DNA of 28,283 bases from Kiritimatiellia bacterium. GTDB taxonomy: Bacteria > Verrucomicrobiota > Kiritimatiellia > RFP12 > UBA1067. The DNA lies in the NCBI GenBank assembly GCA_017405115.1, contig JAFRBA010000276.1, positions 1 to 28,283 of the forward strand, given 5' to 3'. Under the pieces are notes generated by a model. It saw only the letters and a list, made by a program, of their open reading frames with translations. It was not told the DNA's origin and did no database searches. Position numbers and translations under genes: made by a program. Positions 5,259 to 15,900 of this stretch are shown in pieces (the first letter of the stretch is position 1; each line of letters opens with the position of its first letter).

Positions 5259-8186
5259 ATGTCAACAAGGTCTCTACGCTCTTCAATGTCAATGTCCATC
5301 ATTGTGGCCGTTGGTCTGCTGGCGCAGGCAGCGTATGCGGAGAAGGTGTACTTCGAGGCGAAGAGCGGCGATGCGTCGAATGTCGCGAACTGGTCCGCCG
5401 GGCGGTTGCCGGCATCCGGCGACACCTTGTGCATGACGAACGCCGCCGCGAATGAGATGCTCGTCAGGCCGGGGGATGTTCTTTCCGTCGGCAACCTTTC
5501 AATCTGCCGCAACAACAATGATTCCGTCAAGAACAAGCAGGTGATCCTGCAGTCCGGCGGCAGCGTCTCGACGACAGGCGGCGCCAGCTATTTCGCCACG
5601 TGGCCGAACGACACCTCGGAATACCGCCTTTCGGACGGACTCCTTTCCTTCGCCGGCAGCAGCGACAACGTGCATTTCTGCGGCCGCGGCATAGGAAATG
5701 TGCGTGTGGACGGGGGAGAGCTGCGCGTCAATGGCGGATACCCGCGCATCGTCGGCTACAGCGGAAAGGGAGCGCTTGACGTGCGCGGTGGAGTCGTGAA
5801 TGTGACCAATGCGGCTTTCTACGTCTCGGGACAGGAATCCGGGCGCGGTGCGCTGAACGTCGGCGGGTCAGGAACGTTCAGGGTGTTCAACAAGAACATT
5901 GCGGCGAGTTCCGACAGTTCGGCGCCGACCAGCCTGCTCAATCTTCTCTCCGGCGGAATGATTTCCTGCATGGGGCTAGTCAATCCCAAGGGGTGTACGA
6001 CCTACTACAGCTTCGCAGGCGGAACGATTGTCCCGAACATGGCGGCGATGGTAAACGCAGGATTCGTGACGAACGTCAATGTCGCGGTGAATGCCGGCGG
6101 CGTGACCATCGACTCAGGCGACAGGCACGTGACGGTGCATCCGGGGCTGTCAAAGGGCAACCTCCGCAAGGAGAACCTCTACCGCCGCTGGAGTTTCACC
6201 GATGGCTCGCTGGTCGATTCCGTCGAAGGCGTGGAGGGCGTGGCTGTTGGCGGCGTGGCGTTTGCCGACGGGAAGGCGATTCTGCCGGGAACCAGCTCTT
6301 CCTCCGGCGGCGGCGACTACGTGGCGCTCCAGCGGGGCGGGGCGGTGCTGCCGATTGACAACGAGGACGGCTTTACGATCGAGCTGTGGGCGAGCGCCAG
6401 GGCAATCCGCGCCTATCAGCCGGTGTTTCGCATCTGGAGCGGTTCAAAAGACAATAGCTTTAGCCCGCATTGGAACAAGGATGCCGGCACCGGAGGCGCG
6501 GCGTCCCAGGTCAGCATGTGGATTGGCGGCACATGGTATATGCTGGATGGCGGCATCAACAATTGGGAGACCAACGACATGTGCCATCTTACATACGTGT
6601 TCAGCAGGCAAGCCAATGGCACTTGGAACCTGACGGCCCGGCGTTCTGACGCACGTTCCGGCATTCTGTACGCAAGCGCGACCAAGACGTCCCTGCCTTC
6701 GACGTTTTCGCCGTCGCTCTACAATGCGAACTCGTCCGATTTCTCCCTTGGGTTGTCCTGCGAGGCGAACTTTGATGCCGCCGCAAGCTACGACGAGGTG
6801 AGAGTCTGGAATCGTCCGCTAACAGATACGGAAATAGCGGCCAGCGCGGCGATGGGTCCCGACGCTGACTTCGAGGGCGACAACGGGCTGACGAAGTGCG
6901 GGCAAGGCGTCCTGACGCTCGCGGGGCAGAACACGTATGCCGGCAGTACGGCGGTTTCGGCGGGTTCGCTTTCCCTTGGCTCTCAGTCGCCGCGCCCGAC
7001 CCACCGTTGGAGCTTCAACGGTGACCTTTCCGACAGTTGCGGCGCGTTCACATTCCTGGGGCGGAAAGACGCGGCCAAGTACGGCTCCAATTCCGCGAAC
7101 ATCACATTCGACGCCGACGGAAAGTACGTCTCGATTCCCGGTGGCAACAATGGAACGGCGTATCTGAACCTTGTGCCGTCATACGGCGGAGTGTTCGACG
7201 CCGCGAGCTGGGAGCGAGGCATAACCCTTGAGCTCTGGGTTCGGGAGGATGCGGACATGGGCGGATGGGCGCGGATATTCGACATCCACAACAACACCGC
7301 GCACCAGAACTTCATGAGCTGGAACAAGCGCCTGTACATGTCGCAGAGTACAACCCAGCGCAGCGTTGCTGGAACGTACGCCGACTTTGACATTGGCACC
7401 TGGTACCATGTCGGCGTAGTCTACAGCCCGGCCGCTGACGGCTGGCATGGAACGGTGTACGTTCATAATGCGGAGACGGGCGACTACATCGGCAGCAGCA
7501 CGCTGGTCGGTCCGGAGAACTGGACTCCTAGGGCCATCTACAACAGCGACTTCACCTTGGCGAAATCCGCGTCCGGCGACAAGGACGCAGCGGCGTCGTA
7601 TGACGAGGTGCGCGTCTGGGAGCGGGCGTTCAGCCAGGCAGAGCTGCGCAACAACGTAAGACTGGGGCCGGACACGCTGCCGTCCTTCGGATCGTCCGCC
7701 GCGAACGCCGGCTCGCTGCCGCCTACCACCGACCTGACGATCGCGCAGGGTTCGGTTCTCGAGCTTTCAGGCACCGCGCAGACTGTAAATACGTTGACCT
7801 GTTCCGGCGTCGTGAACGGCAGGGGCTCCTTGACGGTGACCGTGGCGATACTGCCCGGCGAGGACGGAACCGGCGCGATGACGCTTGCCGGAGGCGCCGT
7901 GCTCGTTGGCGAGATGGCAGTCGCGGCTGACGGTGCCGGAAACTGTGGTAGGATAGAACTCTTTCCGGAATACGGCGTGTCTTACGACCTGAGCGGAATC
8001 AGAATGACGGTCGACGACGAAGAGTGCTTCGTCCCCGGCGTGAAGCACGGAGTCCTGTTCTTGAACGGCGCGGAGGTGTCGGAGTGGCCCGACATGTCGG
8101 GATTGCCGGCCGACATGCGGTTCAGATGCTGTGACGGGAGGCTCGAGATCTGGCGCCCGTCCGGCATGTCCATCATAATATACTAA
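5259..8186 (+). CDS. Secreted double-LamG protein with autotransporter-type beta-helix repeats
   Basis: A 975-residue exported protein. A signal peptide (MSTRSLRSSMSMSIIVAVGL, cleavage after AYA near residue 26) is followed by a beta-helix region (about 27-300) rich in GG-x-V turns such as VDGGELRVNGG and VRGGVVNV. Two LamG/concanavalin-like domains follow: about 307-525 (RRWSFTDGSLVDS to YDEVRVWNRPL) and about 580-795 (HRWSFNGDLSDS to YDEVRVWERAF). They are joined by an autotransporter-associated strand repeat (VLTLAGQNTYAGSTAVSAG, near 550-570). No C-terminal beta-barrel or sorting signal is seen. AAAGGAG at 5244-5250 supports the start. Such proteins are expanded in Kiritimatiellota and related phyla and probably bind polysaccharide or face the cell surface. 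The two LamG units look like an internal duplication. No catalytic motif is recognised. Confidence 0.85.
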   Translation: MSTRSLRSSMSMSIIVAVGLLAQAAYAEKVYFEAKSGDASNVANWSAGRLPASGDTLCMTNAAANEMLVRPGDVLSVGNLSICRNNNDSVKNKQVILQSGGSVSTTGGASYFATWPNDTSEYRLSDGLLSFAGSSDNVHFCGRGIGNVRVDGGELRVNGGYPRIVGYSGKGALDVRGGVVNVTNAAFYVSGQESGRGALNVGGSGTFRVFNKNIAASSDSSAPTSLLNLLSGGMISCMGLVNPKGCTTYYSFAGGTIVPNMAAMVNAGFVTNVNVAVNAGGVTIDSGDRHVTVHPGLSKGNLRKENLYRRWSFTDGSLVDSVEGVEGVAVGGVAFADGKAILPGTSSSSGGGDYVALQRGGAVLPIDNEDGFTIELWASARAIRAYQPVFRIWSGSKDNSFSPHWNKDAGTGGAASQVSMWIGGTWYMLDGGINNWETNDMCHLTYVFSRQANGTWNLTARRSDARSGILYASATKTSLPSTFSPSLYNANSSDFSLGLSCEANFDAAASYDEVRVWNRPLTDTEIAASAAMGPDADFEGDNGLTKCGQGVLTLAGQNTYAGSTAVSAGSLSLGSQSPRPTHRWSFNGDLSDSCGAFTFLGRKDAAKYGSNSANITFDADGKYVSIPGGNNGTAYLNLVPSYGGVFDAASWERGITLELWVREDADMGGWARIFDIHNNTAHQNFMSWNKRLYMSQSTTQRSVAGTYADFDIGTWYHVGVVYSPAADGWHGTVYVHNAETGDYIGSSTLVGPENWTPRAIYNSDFTLAKSASGDKDAAASYDEVRVWERAFSQAELRNNVRLGPDTLPSFGSSAANAGSLPPTTDLTIAQGSVLELSGTAQTVNTLTCSGVVNGRGSLTVTVAILPGEDGTGAMTLAGGAVLVGEMAVAADGAGNCGRIELFPEYGVSYDLSGIRMTVDDEECFVPGVKHGVLFLNGAEVSEWPDMSGLPADMRFRCCDGRLEIWRPSGMSIIIY

Positions 8187-8199
8187 AAGCACGGGAACC

Positions 8200-11100
8200 A
8201 TGCTGCAATCATTGCTGCTGGCGGCGACGGTCGGGACGTCGGGGCTCGTGGAGTCGCTCTCCGGGACCTGGAAGTTCAAGGGGTTTGACCGGCAGGCCGA
8301 TGCCTTTGGGGCGCTGACGCAAGAGGAGGCAAGGCTCCTCTCGCCGGAGTCCGACGACTCGAAGTGGTACGACATCAAGGTGCCCCTGAACTGGTGGCGC
8401 GACCCTGCGCACCACATTGACAAGGTGCAGAAGCCGGGCGAGATATACTATCGCGGGTATTACAGGCGCACGATCGATGTCGAGAATCCGAAGGACGGCT
8501 GCCGACGGATTCTGCAGTTCGCAGCAGTAGGACGTTCGTGCGATCTGCTGGTGAATGGAAGGTTCGTGCGAAGTCACTTCGGCGAATTCACGCCGTTCGA
8601 GGCGGACATCACCGACTTTCTCGTGCCCGGAACGAACTTGATAGCACTGCGCGTGCTAGCCGACCTGGGGCCGAAGCCGGGCGAGCTCTGGCGGCACGGC
8701 TATGGTGCGCGCTGGGGATCATGGATACTGAAGGGCGGCATATGGCAAGAGATCGCGTTGCTGACGACGCCGGCGGATCGCTTCCGCCACGTGCTGATCG
8801 ACACCATGCCGTCGCTTGACTCAGTCCGCGTGCGCTGGAACGCCGACCTCCACGGCGTCGCCGGCGATGTCGCCGTGTCTGCGACCATCCGCGATGCCGA
8901 CGGCCGCACCGTCGCATGTTGTGCGCCGCGGGCTGCGGCGACGGCAAACGGCGTTGCGCGCGGGGCACTTGACCTCATGGCGAAGGGCGTCCGCCAGTGG
9001 TCCCCCGAAAACCCTGCGCTCTATCATCTCGAAATCAGGCTGCTGCGCAACGGACGCGAGGTCGCGTCTCGAACGGAGCGCTTTGGGTTTCGACGGCTTG
9101 AAATCAGGGGGACGAGATTCCTCCTCAACGGCGAGCCGATCTACTTTCAAGGCGATACGGCGCAGTCTGGGCAATGGGGCGGGAATGGAATAGACGAGCG
9201 CAAGCATGCCTTTTTGCTCTTGATGCGTCACAAGGCCAACGGCGTCAACGTGCTCCGCACGGCTCACATGCCGACGATACGCGAGGTATACGGCGTGGCC
9301 GACGAACTCGGCATCATCATCTACGACGAATGGAGTTCCTGCGCGCTCGAGAAAGTAGACGAACCGTCTTTCGAGCGCAACAACCTTGCCGGCCTCAGGG
9401 AGTTCATCCTCGCCCACTACAATCATCCTTCTGTCGCGATGTACAGTCTTGGGAACGAAATATGCCATCGCGTGGATCCCGCCCTGCCGCGGCAGCTTGA
9501 CAAGCAGTACGACCTTGTGAAGAGGCTGGACACCCAGGGTCGGCCTGTCTGCTCGTTCTCCGGGAATGCCGTTATTGGTGCCTACGGCACTTCGAGGATA
9601 AAGACCGACTTCTTGGATCTTCACAACTACATCGGGATCGAGAACGAGAGCTGGACGCGCTGGTTCCCGGTGATGGACAGATTCATGAAGCCGATCATAG
9701 AGGTCTACGGCGAGAACGGTAGGCTGACGATGCCGCTCGTGATGTTCGAATGCGTCGGCGCCGGATGGGGAGTCCACAGGGAGAAGGACATCAAGCCCGG
9801 GGACCCGAAGCGCTACGCCGACTACCTGAAGAACCCGTGCCCTACATTCACGGGCAGCGGAAACACCTCGACGTGCTTTTCAAAGGCGACCGGACTCTAC
9901 AGGCTCGTCGATCCTGTGTCCGGCGGCGCGCATTTCATCCAGTCGTATCTCGCGCGGCGGTTGTCCGAACTGTACCTGCAGGACGGCCGAATCGCGGGCT
10001 ATGCGCCGTGGTTCGGCGACGTGGACGTTCCGGGCGTAGGCCGTTGGATGCAGAAGGTTTACCCGCTTTTGCGGCGGGGCAGGGCGGGAGACCGTGCGTT
10101 TATGCCGAGACAGCTAACGAGCCCAGGACAGACGAAACTGGAGTGCGTAGTGGTAAACAAGCGTCCCAAGGAGGTTCTCGATGCGAAGGTGGTGGTTACG
10201 TTCGAGGGCGTCGACGGCCGCGAGATCGAGCTCGGCGTCTGTTCCGTGGGGAATGTGCCGCCGATGGGGGAGAAGTCCGCGCCCTTCGCTCTCGTGTTGC
10301 CATCAGGACTTCCCGCGCGCGGCAAGATCAAACTGCGCCACGAATCAAGGGATCGTGCGAGGGCGTGGAACGACTATGACGTAACCGTGCATTCTGCTGA
10401 CGCCGTGGTTCGCGCCTCGAAAGCCCGGCGACGCTACGTCTCAACCGCGGCGGAGCTGCCCGCGACTGGTGCCGCAATAGTAGGCCCATCGGGCTGGCAT
10501 GACGCCGACGCCCCGCTCCGGGATTTCGTTCGCCGCGGCGGCACGCTCCTTGTCCTTGAGCCTTCCGACGGGGCGGTGCCTGGGTTCCCGGAGCTATTCG
10601 TCTACCCGTGGTCGAACCATCTTGTCGACCTCGTGATGCCTGCGCATCCGGCATTCTGCGGTTTGACGCAGGAGGATTTCGACCTCTGGGCGGAGAACCC
10701 GTACGGCGATGTCGTCAGCCATCTTCTCCATCGCCTGGACGAAGGGCTTCTTGCCGGCATCTGGAAGGGACAGGCCGTAGGCGAGTATGCCTACGGGAAG
10801 GGGCGGGTTCTCGTATCCACGGTCGCCGCTTCGGCGATTGCAGACCGCAACCCCGCTGCGGCGAAATACCTTTCGAATCTCATTGCCTATGCGTACGGAC
10901 GAGGGAAACCCGCCGCAATGCCGGCGAAGTTGGAGGATGTGGCTGACCGTACGCCTGTGCGCGGGTTCGCCGGCGAAAGTTTTTCAGTGCCGACGTGCCC
11001 TGCGACACTGGACTTCGCCGCAGGAAAGGATGACCGTCCGCCGGCGAAGATATTTTTCTTCAATGACGAGGCGAGTCGCAGGATCATTGGGCAGAAGGGC

Positions 11101-11421
11101 CTCAACCTCGTTGAGATTCGCTATCGGTCTTCGGAACGCGGGCGGATAGACCTGACGCTCCCCAAGAAAGACCATACCAATCGCCTCACTTTCACTCTGC
11201 CGGTCTCGGCAGACCCGGGAACGGAGAAGAAGGTCGTCCTTGATCTGGAGAAGGATTTTCGCTATGCGAAGCCGGACAGGTTCCCGCTCTCAGACATTCG
11301 CGGGGAACTCATCATCTACAACGGCTACGAAAGGGACTGCGGTTTCCCTCGCCCGCCAATCAAGCTCGAGCTTCTTTCCGTAGTGTTCAGAAAGGCAATG
11401 GACTCAGGGATAAAACAATGA
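8200..11421 (+). CDS. Glycoside hydrolase family 2 enzyme (beta-galactosidase/glucuronidase type), secreted
   Basis: A 1073-residue GH2 enzyme. A short hydrophobic N-terminus (MLQSLLLAATVGTSGLVESL) may be a signal peptide. The sugar-binding domain (YYRGYYRRTIDVEN, then DLLVNGRFVRSHFGEFTPFE) is followed by an Ig-like domain and a TIM barrel starting near RGTRFLLNGEPIYFQGD. The acid/base is E420 in YSLGNEICH and the nucleophile is probably E517 in LVMFECVGAGWG, so the active site looks complete. After the barrel comes a class-I amidotransferase/trimerisation-like fold (AAIVGPSGW to YLSNLIAYAYG, about 760-905). A C-terminal beta-sandwich ends in IIYNGYERDCGFPRPPIKLE. Only a weak ribosome binding site lies in the 13-bp gap from the LamG gene. 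The family is clear; the exact sugar specificity is not. Confidence 0.88.
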   Translation: MLQSLLLAATVGTSGLVESLSGTWKFKGFDRQADAFGALTQEEARLLSPESDDSKWYDIKVPLNWWRDPAHHIDKVQKPGEIYYRGYYRRTIDVENPKDGCRRILQFAAVGRSCDLLVNGRFVRSHFGEFTPFEADITDFLVPGTNLIALRVLADLGPKPGELWRHGYGARWGSWILKGGIWQEIALLTTPADRFRHVLIDTMPSLDSVRVRWNADLHGVAGDVAVSATIRDADGRTVACCAPRAAATANGVARGALDLMAKGVRQWSPENPALYHLEIRLLRNGREVASRTERFGFRRLEIRGTRFLLNGEPIYFQGDTAQSGQWGGNGIDERKHAFLLLMRHKANGVNVLRTAHMPTIREVYGVADELGIIIYDEWSSCALEKVDEPSFERNNLAGLREFILAHYNHPSVAMYSLGNEICHRVDPALPRQLDKQYDLVKRLDTQGRPVCSFSGNAVIGAYGTSRIKTDFLDLHNYIGIENESWTRWFPVMDRFMKPIIEVYGENGRLTMPLVMFECVGAGWGVHREKDIKPGDPKRYADYLKNPCPTFTGSGNTSTCFSKATGLYRLVDPVSGGAHFIQSYLARRLSELYLQDGRIAGYAPWFGDVDVPGVGRWMQKVYPLLRRGRAGDRAFMPRQLTSPGQTKLECVVVNKRPKEVLDAKVVVTFEGVDGREIELGVCSVGNVPPMGEKSAPFALVLPSGLPARGKIKLRHESRDRARAWNDYDVTVHSADAVVRASKARRRYVSTAAELPATGAAIVGPSGWHDADAPLRDFVRRGGTLLVLEPSDGAVPGFPELFVYPWSNHLVDLVMPAHPAFCGLTQEDFDLWAENPYGDVVSHLLHRLDEGLLAGIWKGQAVGEYAYGKGRVLVSTVAASAIADRNPAAAKYLSNLIAYAYGRGKPAAMPAKLEDVADRTPVRGFAGESFSVPTCPATLDFAAGKDDRPPAKIFFFNDEASRRIIGQKGLNLVEIRYRSSERGRIDLTLPKKDHTNRLTFTLPVSADPGTEKKVVLDLEKDFRYAKPDRFPLSDIRGELIIYNGYERDCGFPRPPIKLELLSVVFRKAMDSGIKQ

Positions 11422-11606
11422 ACATGGGCATGCATGGTCTGTTGGTTGGGATTGCGATTTCGCTACCGTTTTGCGGAATGGGGGGCGGAAATGTCGTTTG
11501 GAGGACGTGCCAAAAGGAGAAGTACAACGGATACGAGCAGGAGAACTGTCCGCCGTTCCCTCGCCCGCCCTTGGAAGTTGAGATAACGGAAATGAGGTTT
11601 GAATGA
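11418..11606 (+). pseudogene. Chimeric gene relic: GH5-like start fused to GH2-like end
   Basis: A 62-codon open frame. Residues 1-24 are a signal-like stretch. It then reads VVWRTCQKEKYNG, nearly identical to VVWRTCQTEKYNG near the start of the GH5-GH78 protein. At DNA level 11493-11530 and 13038-13075 match at 34 of 38 positions. From YNG onward it reads YNGYEQENCPPFPRPPLEVE, resembling the end of the neighbouring GH2 protein (YNGYERDCGFPRPPIKLE), with TTCCCTCGCCCGCC shared exactly (11556-11569 and 11344-11357). The two similarities meet at TACAACGG, present in all three places. The frame ends in TGA overlapping the next start as ATGA, so it may still serve translational coupling. It begins just before the GH2 stop codon. 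No independent function is implied. Confidence 0.7.
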
Positions 11607-12910
11607 AGAGGAAAGTCAAGATGACAAGAAGGGATTTCGTTAGAGGTTGCGCGGCAGCCACGTTCGGCTTGACGCCGCGTTGGCTGGTGCAAGCCGTCGA
11701 ATCGCCCGAGGTCGGCGGAACGCTGCCGGGATGGAAGTCTGGGGAACTAGAACTGCACTTCATCTACACTGGCTGCGGAGAGAACTGCTTCTATCGTCTG
11801 CCGGACGGCACTTCGATCCTCAATGACGTCGGTGATTTCTATCGACCGCGCGACCTTGCGCATATTCCACTGCTGCCGTCCGGCGACAGACTTGGCGGAG
11901 AATGGGTGAGCAGGTATATTCAGCGCGTATACAACGAAAAAACGATAGACTACCTCATCCTCTCTCACTGGCATGTAGACCACACGGGAGCCATCGTCGC
12001 CGGACGGAAGTCGACATCCGACGCCATGTTCCGCGATAGAACCTTCGCGGACGGCACAAAGGGGAGCGGTGTCCTTTGTGTGGCGCAGGACTTTGCGTTC
12101 AGGAGGTACTTCGACCATCAGTATCCCGAATTCGGAGCGTACAAGTCTGAAGACAAGCCGTCCGTTGAGCTTATCAGGCCATGGCTTGCGGAACAGGTCA
12201 AGAAGGGGCTTTTCGCCGAGCCGTTCAGAGTGGGCGCACTGAACCAAATCAGCATGCTGCGCAATCCGGCGAAATACAAAGACGCATTTTCGATCCGAAA
12301 CCTCTGCACGAACGGTCGCGCATGGGATGGGGCGGATGGTGAATGCGACTATGCCGCAGAGCATGTAAAGGCGACCGGCAATGAAGTGGTTTCGCAGAAC
12401 CTATTGTCGCTTGCCTTTGTGATGCGCTATGGCAAGTTCAGCTACTTCGCTGGCGGCGATGTGAGTGGAGTCCTAAGGCGCATCAGCGGAGATACAGTGG
12501 ATTACGAGGAAATAATTGGGCGGCTTGCCGGTAAAGTGACGGTCTGCAAGGCCAATCATCATGGTTGTTCCGATGCTATGAGTGAAGGATTCGTCCGCGC
12601 CGTCCGCGCAGACGCCTACGTCTCTTGCATCTGGTGTCCGGGGCAGCTTGACGAACTTACGCTCTCGCGCATGGCTTCATGCGAGATACACCACGGCAGC
12701 GCTCCAATACTTGTGCCCAATATGTATCCGGCTGTCCGATGGAAGAGGCACGAATCCCAGTCTTTCATTGCAAACGTGCCTGTCGAGACGCGGACGGGCG
12801 TACATGTCGTCATAAAGGTTGCGCCTGGCGGCGAAACGTACAAGATATACCTGGTTGATGCGAGGGATGAAGCTATGCGTGTTTGCGCCTGCTTGGAACG
12901 AGTGGCGTAG
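11603..12910 (+). CDS. Tat-exported metallo-beta-lactamase-fold hydrolase (ComEC-like type)
   Basis: A 435-residue MBL-fold protein. A strong twin-arginine signal (MTRRDFVRGCAAATFGL) starts at residue 7. The metal site is visible as H122-W-H124-V-D126-H127 in LILSHWHVDHTGAI. Later motifs FAGGDVSG (metal-bridging Asp) and KANHHGCSDAM (His) follow the ComEC/Rec2-like branch order. Two starts are possible: 11603, after GAGG at 11594-11597 and overlapping the relic's stop, or 11621, after AGAGGAAAG. I use 11603 because of the ATGA overlap. It lies between the GH2 and GH5-GH78 genes in the same direction. The substrate may be a phosphoester, lactone or other ester in the periplasm; the sequence does not say which. 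Confidence 0.85.
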   Translation: MKRKVKMTRRDFVRGCAAATFGLTPRWLVQAVESPEVGGTLPGWKSGELELHFIYTGCGENCFYRLPDGTSILNDVGDFYRPRDLAHIPLLPSGDRLGGEWVSRYIQRVYNEKTIDYLILSHWHVDHTGAIVAGRKSTSDAMFRDRTFADGTKGSGVLCVAQDFAFRRYFDHQYPEFGAYKSEDKPSVELIRPWLAEQVKKGLFAEPFRVGALNQISMLRNPAKYKDAFSIRNLCTNGRAWDGADGECDYAAEHVKATGNEVVSQNLLSLAFVMRYGKFSYFAGGDVSGVLRRISGDTVDYEEIIGRLAGKVTVCKANHHGCSDAMSEGFVRAVRADAYVSCIWCPGQLDELTLSRMASCEIHHGSAPILVPNMYPAVRWKRHESQSFIANVPVETRTGVHVVIKVAPGGETYKIYLVDARDEAMRVCACLERVA

Positions 12911-12947
12911 TGAACGGGTGTTACCACGCATTGGAGATGATGATGTC

Positions 12948-15900
12948 ATGAAGAAGGTTGTTTTGATTGCGGCGACTGCGTGCGCCGCCGTCTGTCTGGG
13001 TGCGCAGGACGCTCAACGCGATTCGCGAGATCGCGCTGTTGTCTGGAGGACATGCCAAACGGAGAAGTACAACGGCTTAGGCTGCGTTTCTCTAGATCCG
13101 CTCCTGAGCGAGAAGGTGGTCGAACTCGGAGGGACGGTTGTTGAACTGCGTGCGGACGCCGACGCAGACGCCGTGCGCAGGGCGCTTGCGTTGATTCGCG
13201 ACGAGGGCGTAGATCGGTTCAAGGTCTGCCCGTTCCGCGTCGGCCTAGCCGGGGCGCCGCAGGACGTTGTCGCGGAACTGGAAGGAGATGGATTGTCCAG
13301 ACCGGATTGGATCGTCAGCCACGATGACGACGTCAGGGGCAAACTTGAGTACATGGGGATGATGCCGGTTCAGGGTGTTTATCCCAGGGCCTACCCCGAC
13401 AAGAAGCTCGTCTATCCGGAGCGCATCGCCAGGAAGCCGACTCTTCGGGGTGTGATGCTGCCGGACAAGTGGTGCGAGGAGGCAGATTTCGTACAGCTCG
13501 AGAAATGGGGGGCGAAACTTGCCCGCTACCAGATGACACTGTTCAAGCCAACGCACACGAATTCAAACGAGTCCATCCGAAGCGACTATTTCCGCTGGCT
13601 TGATGAGCGGCTTGACCATCTGGCCGAAGTGCTCCCATGGGCGCGTCGCCATGGGATAGAGATAGTGGTTGACCTTCATTCATATCCCGGCGGAATATAC
13701 AAGGGGGATGAACCTGGAGGGCATGGGGCGCATAATGCCAAGATGTTTTACGAGCGCTTCTGGGGCGAGGCGTTTGCCGAGGCATGGCATCGTATTGCAC
13801 GGCGATTCGCGAAAGAGCCAGGCATCTATGGGTTTGACTTCTGCAATGAGGTGTTCCAGACACAAATGGCCACCTACGCCGACTACTGGACGATGCAGCG
13901 ACGAGCAGGTGAAATCGTAAGGAGCTACAATCCCGAGGCAACGCTGGTCATGGAGGCGGTGCATTCCGACAATCCCTGGGGGTTCGAAGTGATGTGTCCG
14001 CTGAACGACGACAACGTAATCTACGAGGTGCACATGTACGCGCCTCATGAATTCACCCATCAGGGACTCGGCAAGGCGAAAGACGAGTATGAGCACTTGC
14101 CATACCCAAACGAGAAGAAGGGCTGGAACAAGGATTTCCTCCGGGAAAAGCTCAAGCCTGTGAGGGATTTCCAGCTTCGGACAGGGGCGCGAATATACTG
14201 CGGCGAATTCTCGGCCATAGCATGGGCCGAGGGCGCTGGGCGTTATCTGGAGGACTGCATTTCGCTGTTTGAGGAATACGGGTGGGATTGGACGTACCAT
14301 GCATTCCGCGAGTTTCGTGGATGGGATGTCGAGAAGGAGGTCGATGCGTACAAGGGCGACGGCTCTGAGCCGAAGCGGTCACGTGACAATCCCCGGAGGC
14401 GGGCTCTCCTGCGCGGATTGCAGGGCGGAGTTTCTGCTGTCTTGCCGGCGGTTGGGACTACGGCGGGAATGGACGTGGGCAAGGTCGTTGACACTCGTGT
14501 GCGGACTTATGTCTACCCCGAGCGGATCGTCTGGCAGACTGCTGCCAGCAAATTTGACGATGGATGGCCGGAACGCGCCAAGGCGGAGAAGATGGAGAAG
14601 CTTCTGGAGGGCAAGTTCGGTCAGGTCTGCGAAGGCCCGTTTGCCTCAAAGTCCGGAACGAAACTCGTGAACAATGGCGAACCGGCTGGCGTTCTGTTGG
14701 ATTTTGGAAGGGAATTGCACGGCGGCGTTCAGCTTGGGATGAGCCCCGGCGGCACGGCCGGTGCGCGTCTGCGCTTGCGCTTCGGGGAGTCCGTCGCCGA
14801 GGCGATGAGTTCAATCGGCGACGGCAAACACGCATCCAACGACCATGCTCTGCGCGACTTTGAGTTGCCAGTGCCTGTCTTTGGCTCCATCGAGGTCGGC
14901 AACACGGGTTTCCGATTCCTGCGCATCGACCTCGTCACCGGCGGGGAGGTGGGCATTGAGTTCATCCGCGCCGTTTCGCTGATGCGCCCAATGAAGGCGG
15001 TTGGCGGCTTCAGGTCTTCCGACGAACGGCTGAACAGGATTTTTGAGACGGCTGTGCGCACTGCCCATCTCTGTTGCCAGAATTATCTTTGGGACGGCAT
15101 CAAGCGCGACAGGCTTGTGTGGATGGGAGACATGCATCCCGAGACGATGACGATCCTGAACATCTTTGGAGCAGCATCGATCCTGCCCGAGTCGCTCGAC
15201 TACATGGCATCCGTGACACCGTCTGACCGTTGGATGCACGGTATGGCCACGTATACGCTGTGGTGGATACGCAACCTCGCGGAATGGTACCGCTACACGG
15301 GCGATGTGGAATACGTGCGTCGTCACGCCGACTATCTGGAAAAGACGTTCGAGCATGTGATGTCCGGCATGAAGTACGGCGAATGGCGGGCGGGCAACTT
15401 CCTCGACTGGCCGACGCGTCATAATGACAAGGCGGCATGGGCTGGCACTCAGGGGCTCGCGCTCGTCACCGCTCGCGAGACGGCGTTTCTCGCGGATGTG
15501 GCGGGGCGGACGGAACTCGCCACAAAGGCCCGTGCGCTGGCGGCGGAGCTGGCGAAGCTGCGCCCAGACCCGAACGGCGAAAAGTCCGCAGCCGCGATGC
15601 TTGCGCTTTCCGGTCTGCGCGACCCGAAGGAGATGTTCGCGCAGGTTCTTGGCGCGAACGGACATGCCGGGGTTTCCACTTTCTACGGCTACTACATGAT
15701 CGAAGCTATGAGCGTGGCAGGCGAGAGCCAACGTGCCCTTGACACCGTGCGCGACTACTGGGGCGCGATGCTCGATGTCGGGGCGACGAGCTTCTGGGAG
15801 GACTTCAAGCTCTCTTGGACGAACAACTGCTTTCGCATCGACGATCTGCCAGTGGCGGGCAAGAAGGACATCCACGGCGACTATGGCGAGTTTTGCTATC

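Noticed and set aside
12819..12947. N-terminal extension of the GH5-GH78 protein from an upstream ATG at 12819
   Set aside because: It would overlap the MBL gene by about 90 bp and hide the clear signal peptide that begins at 12948.
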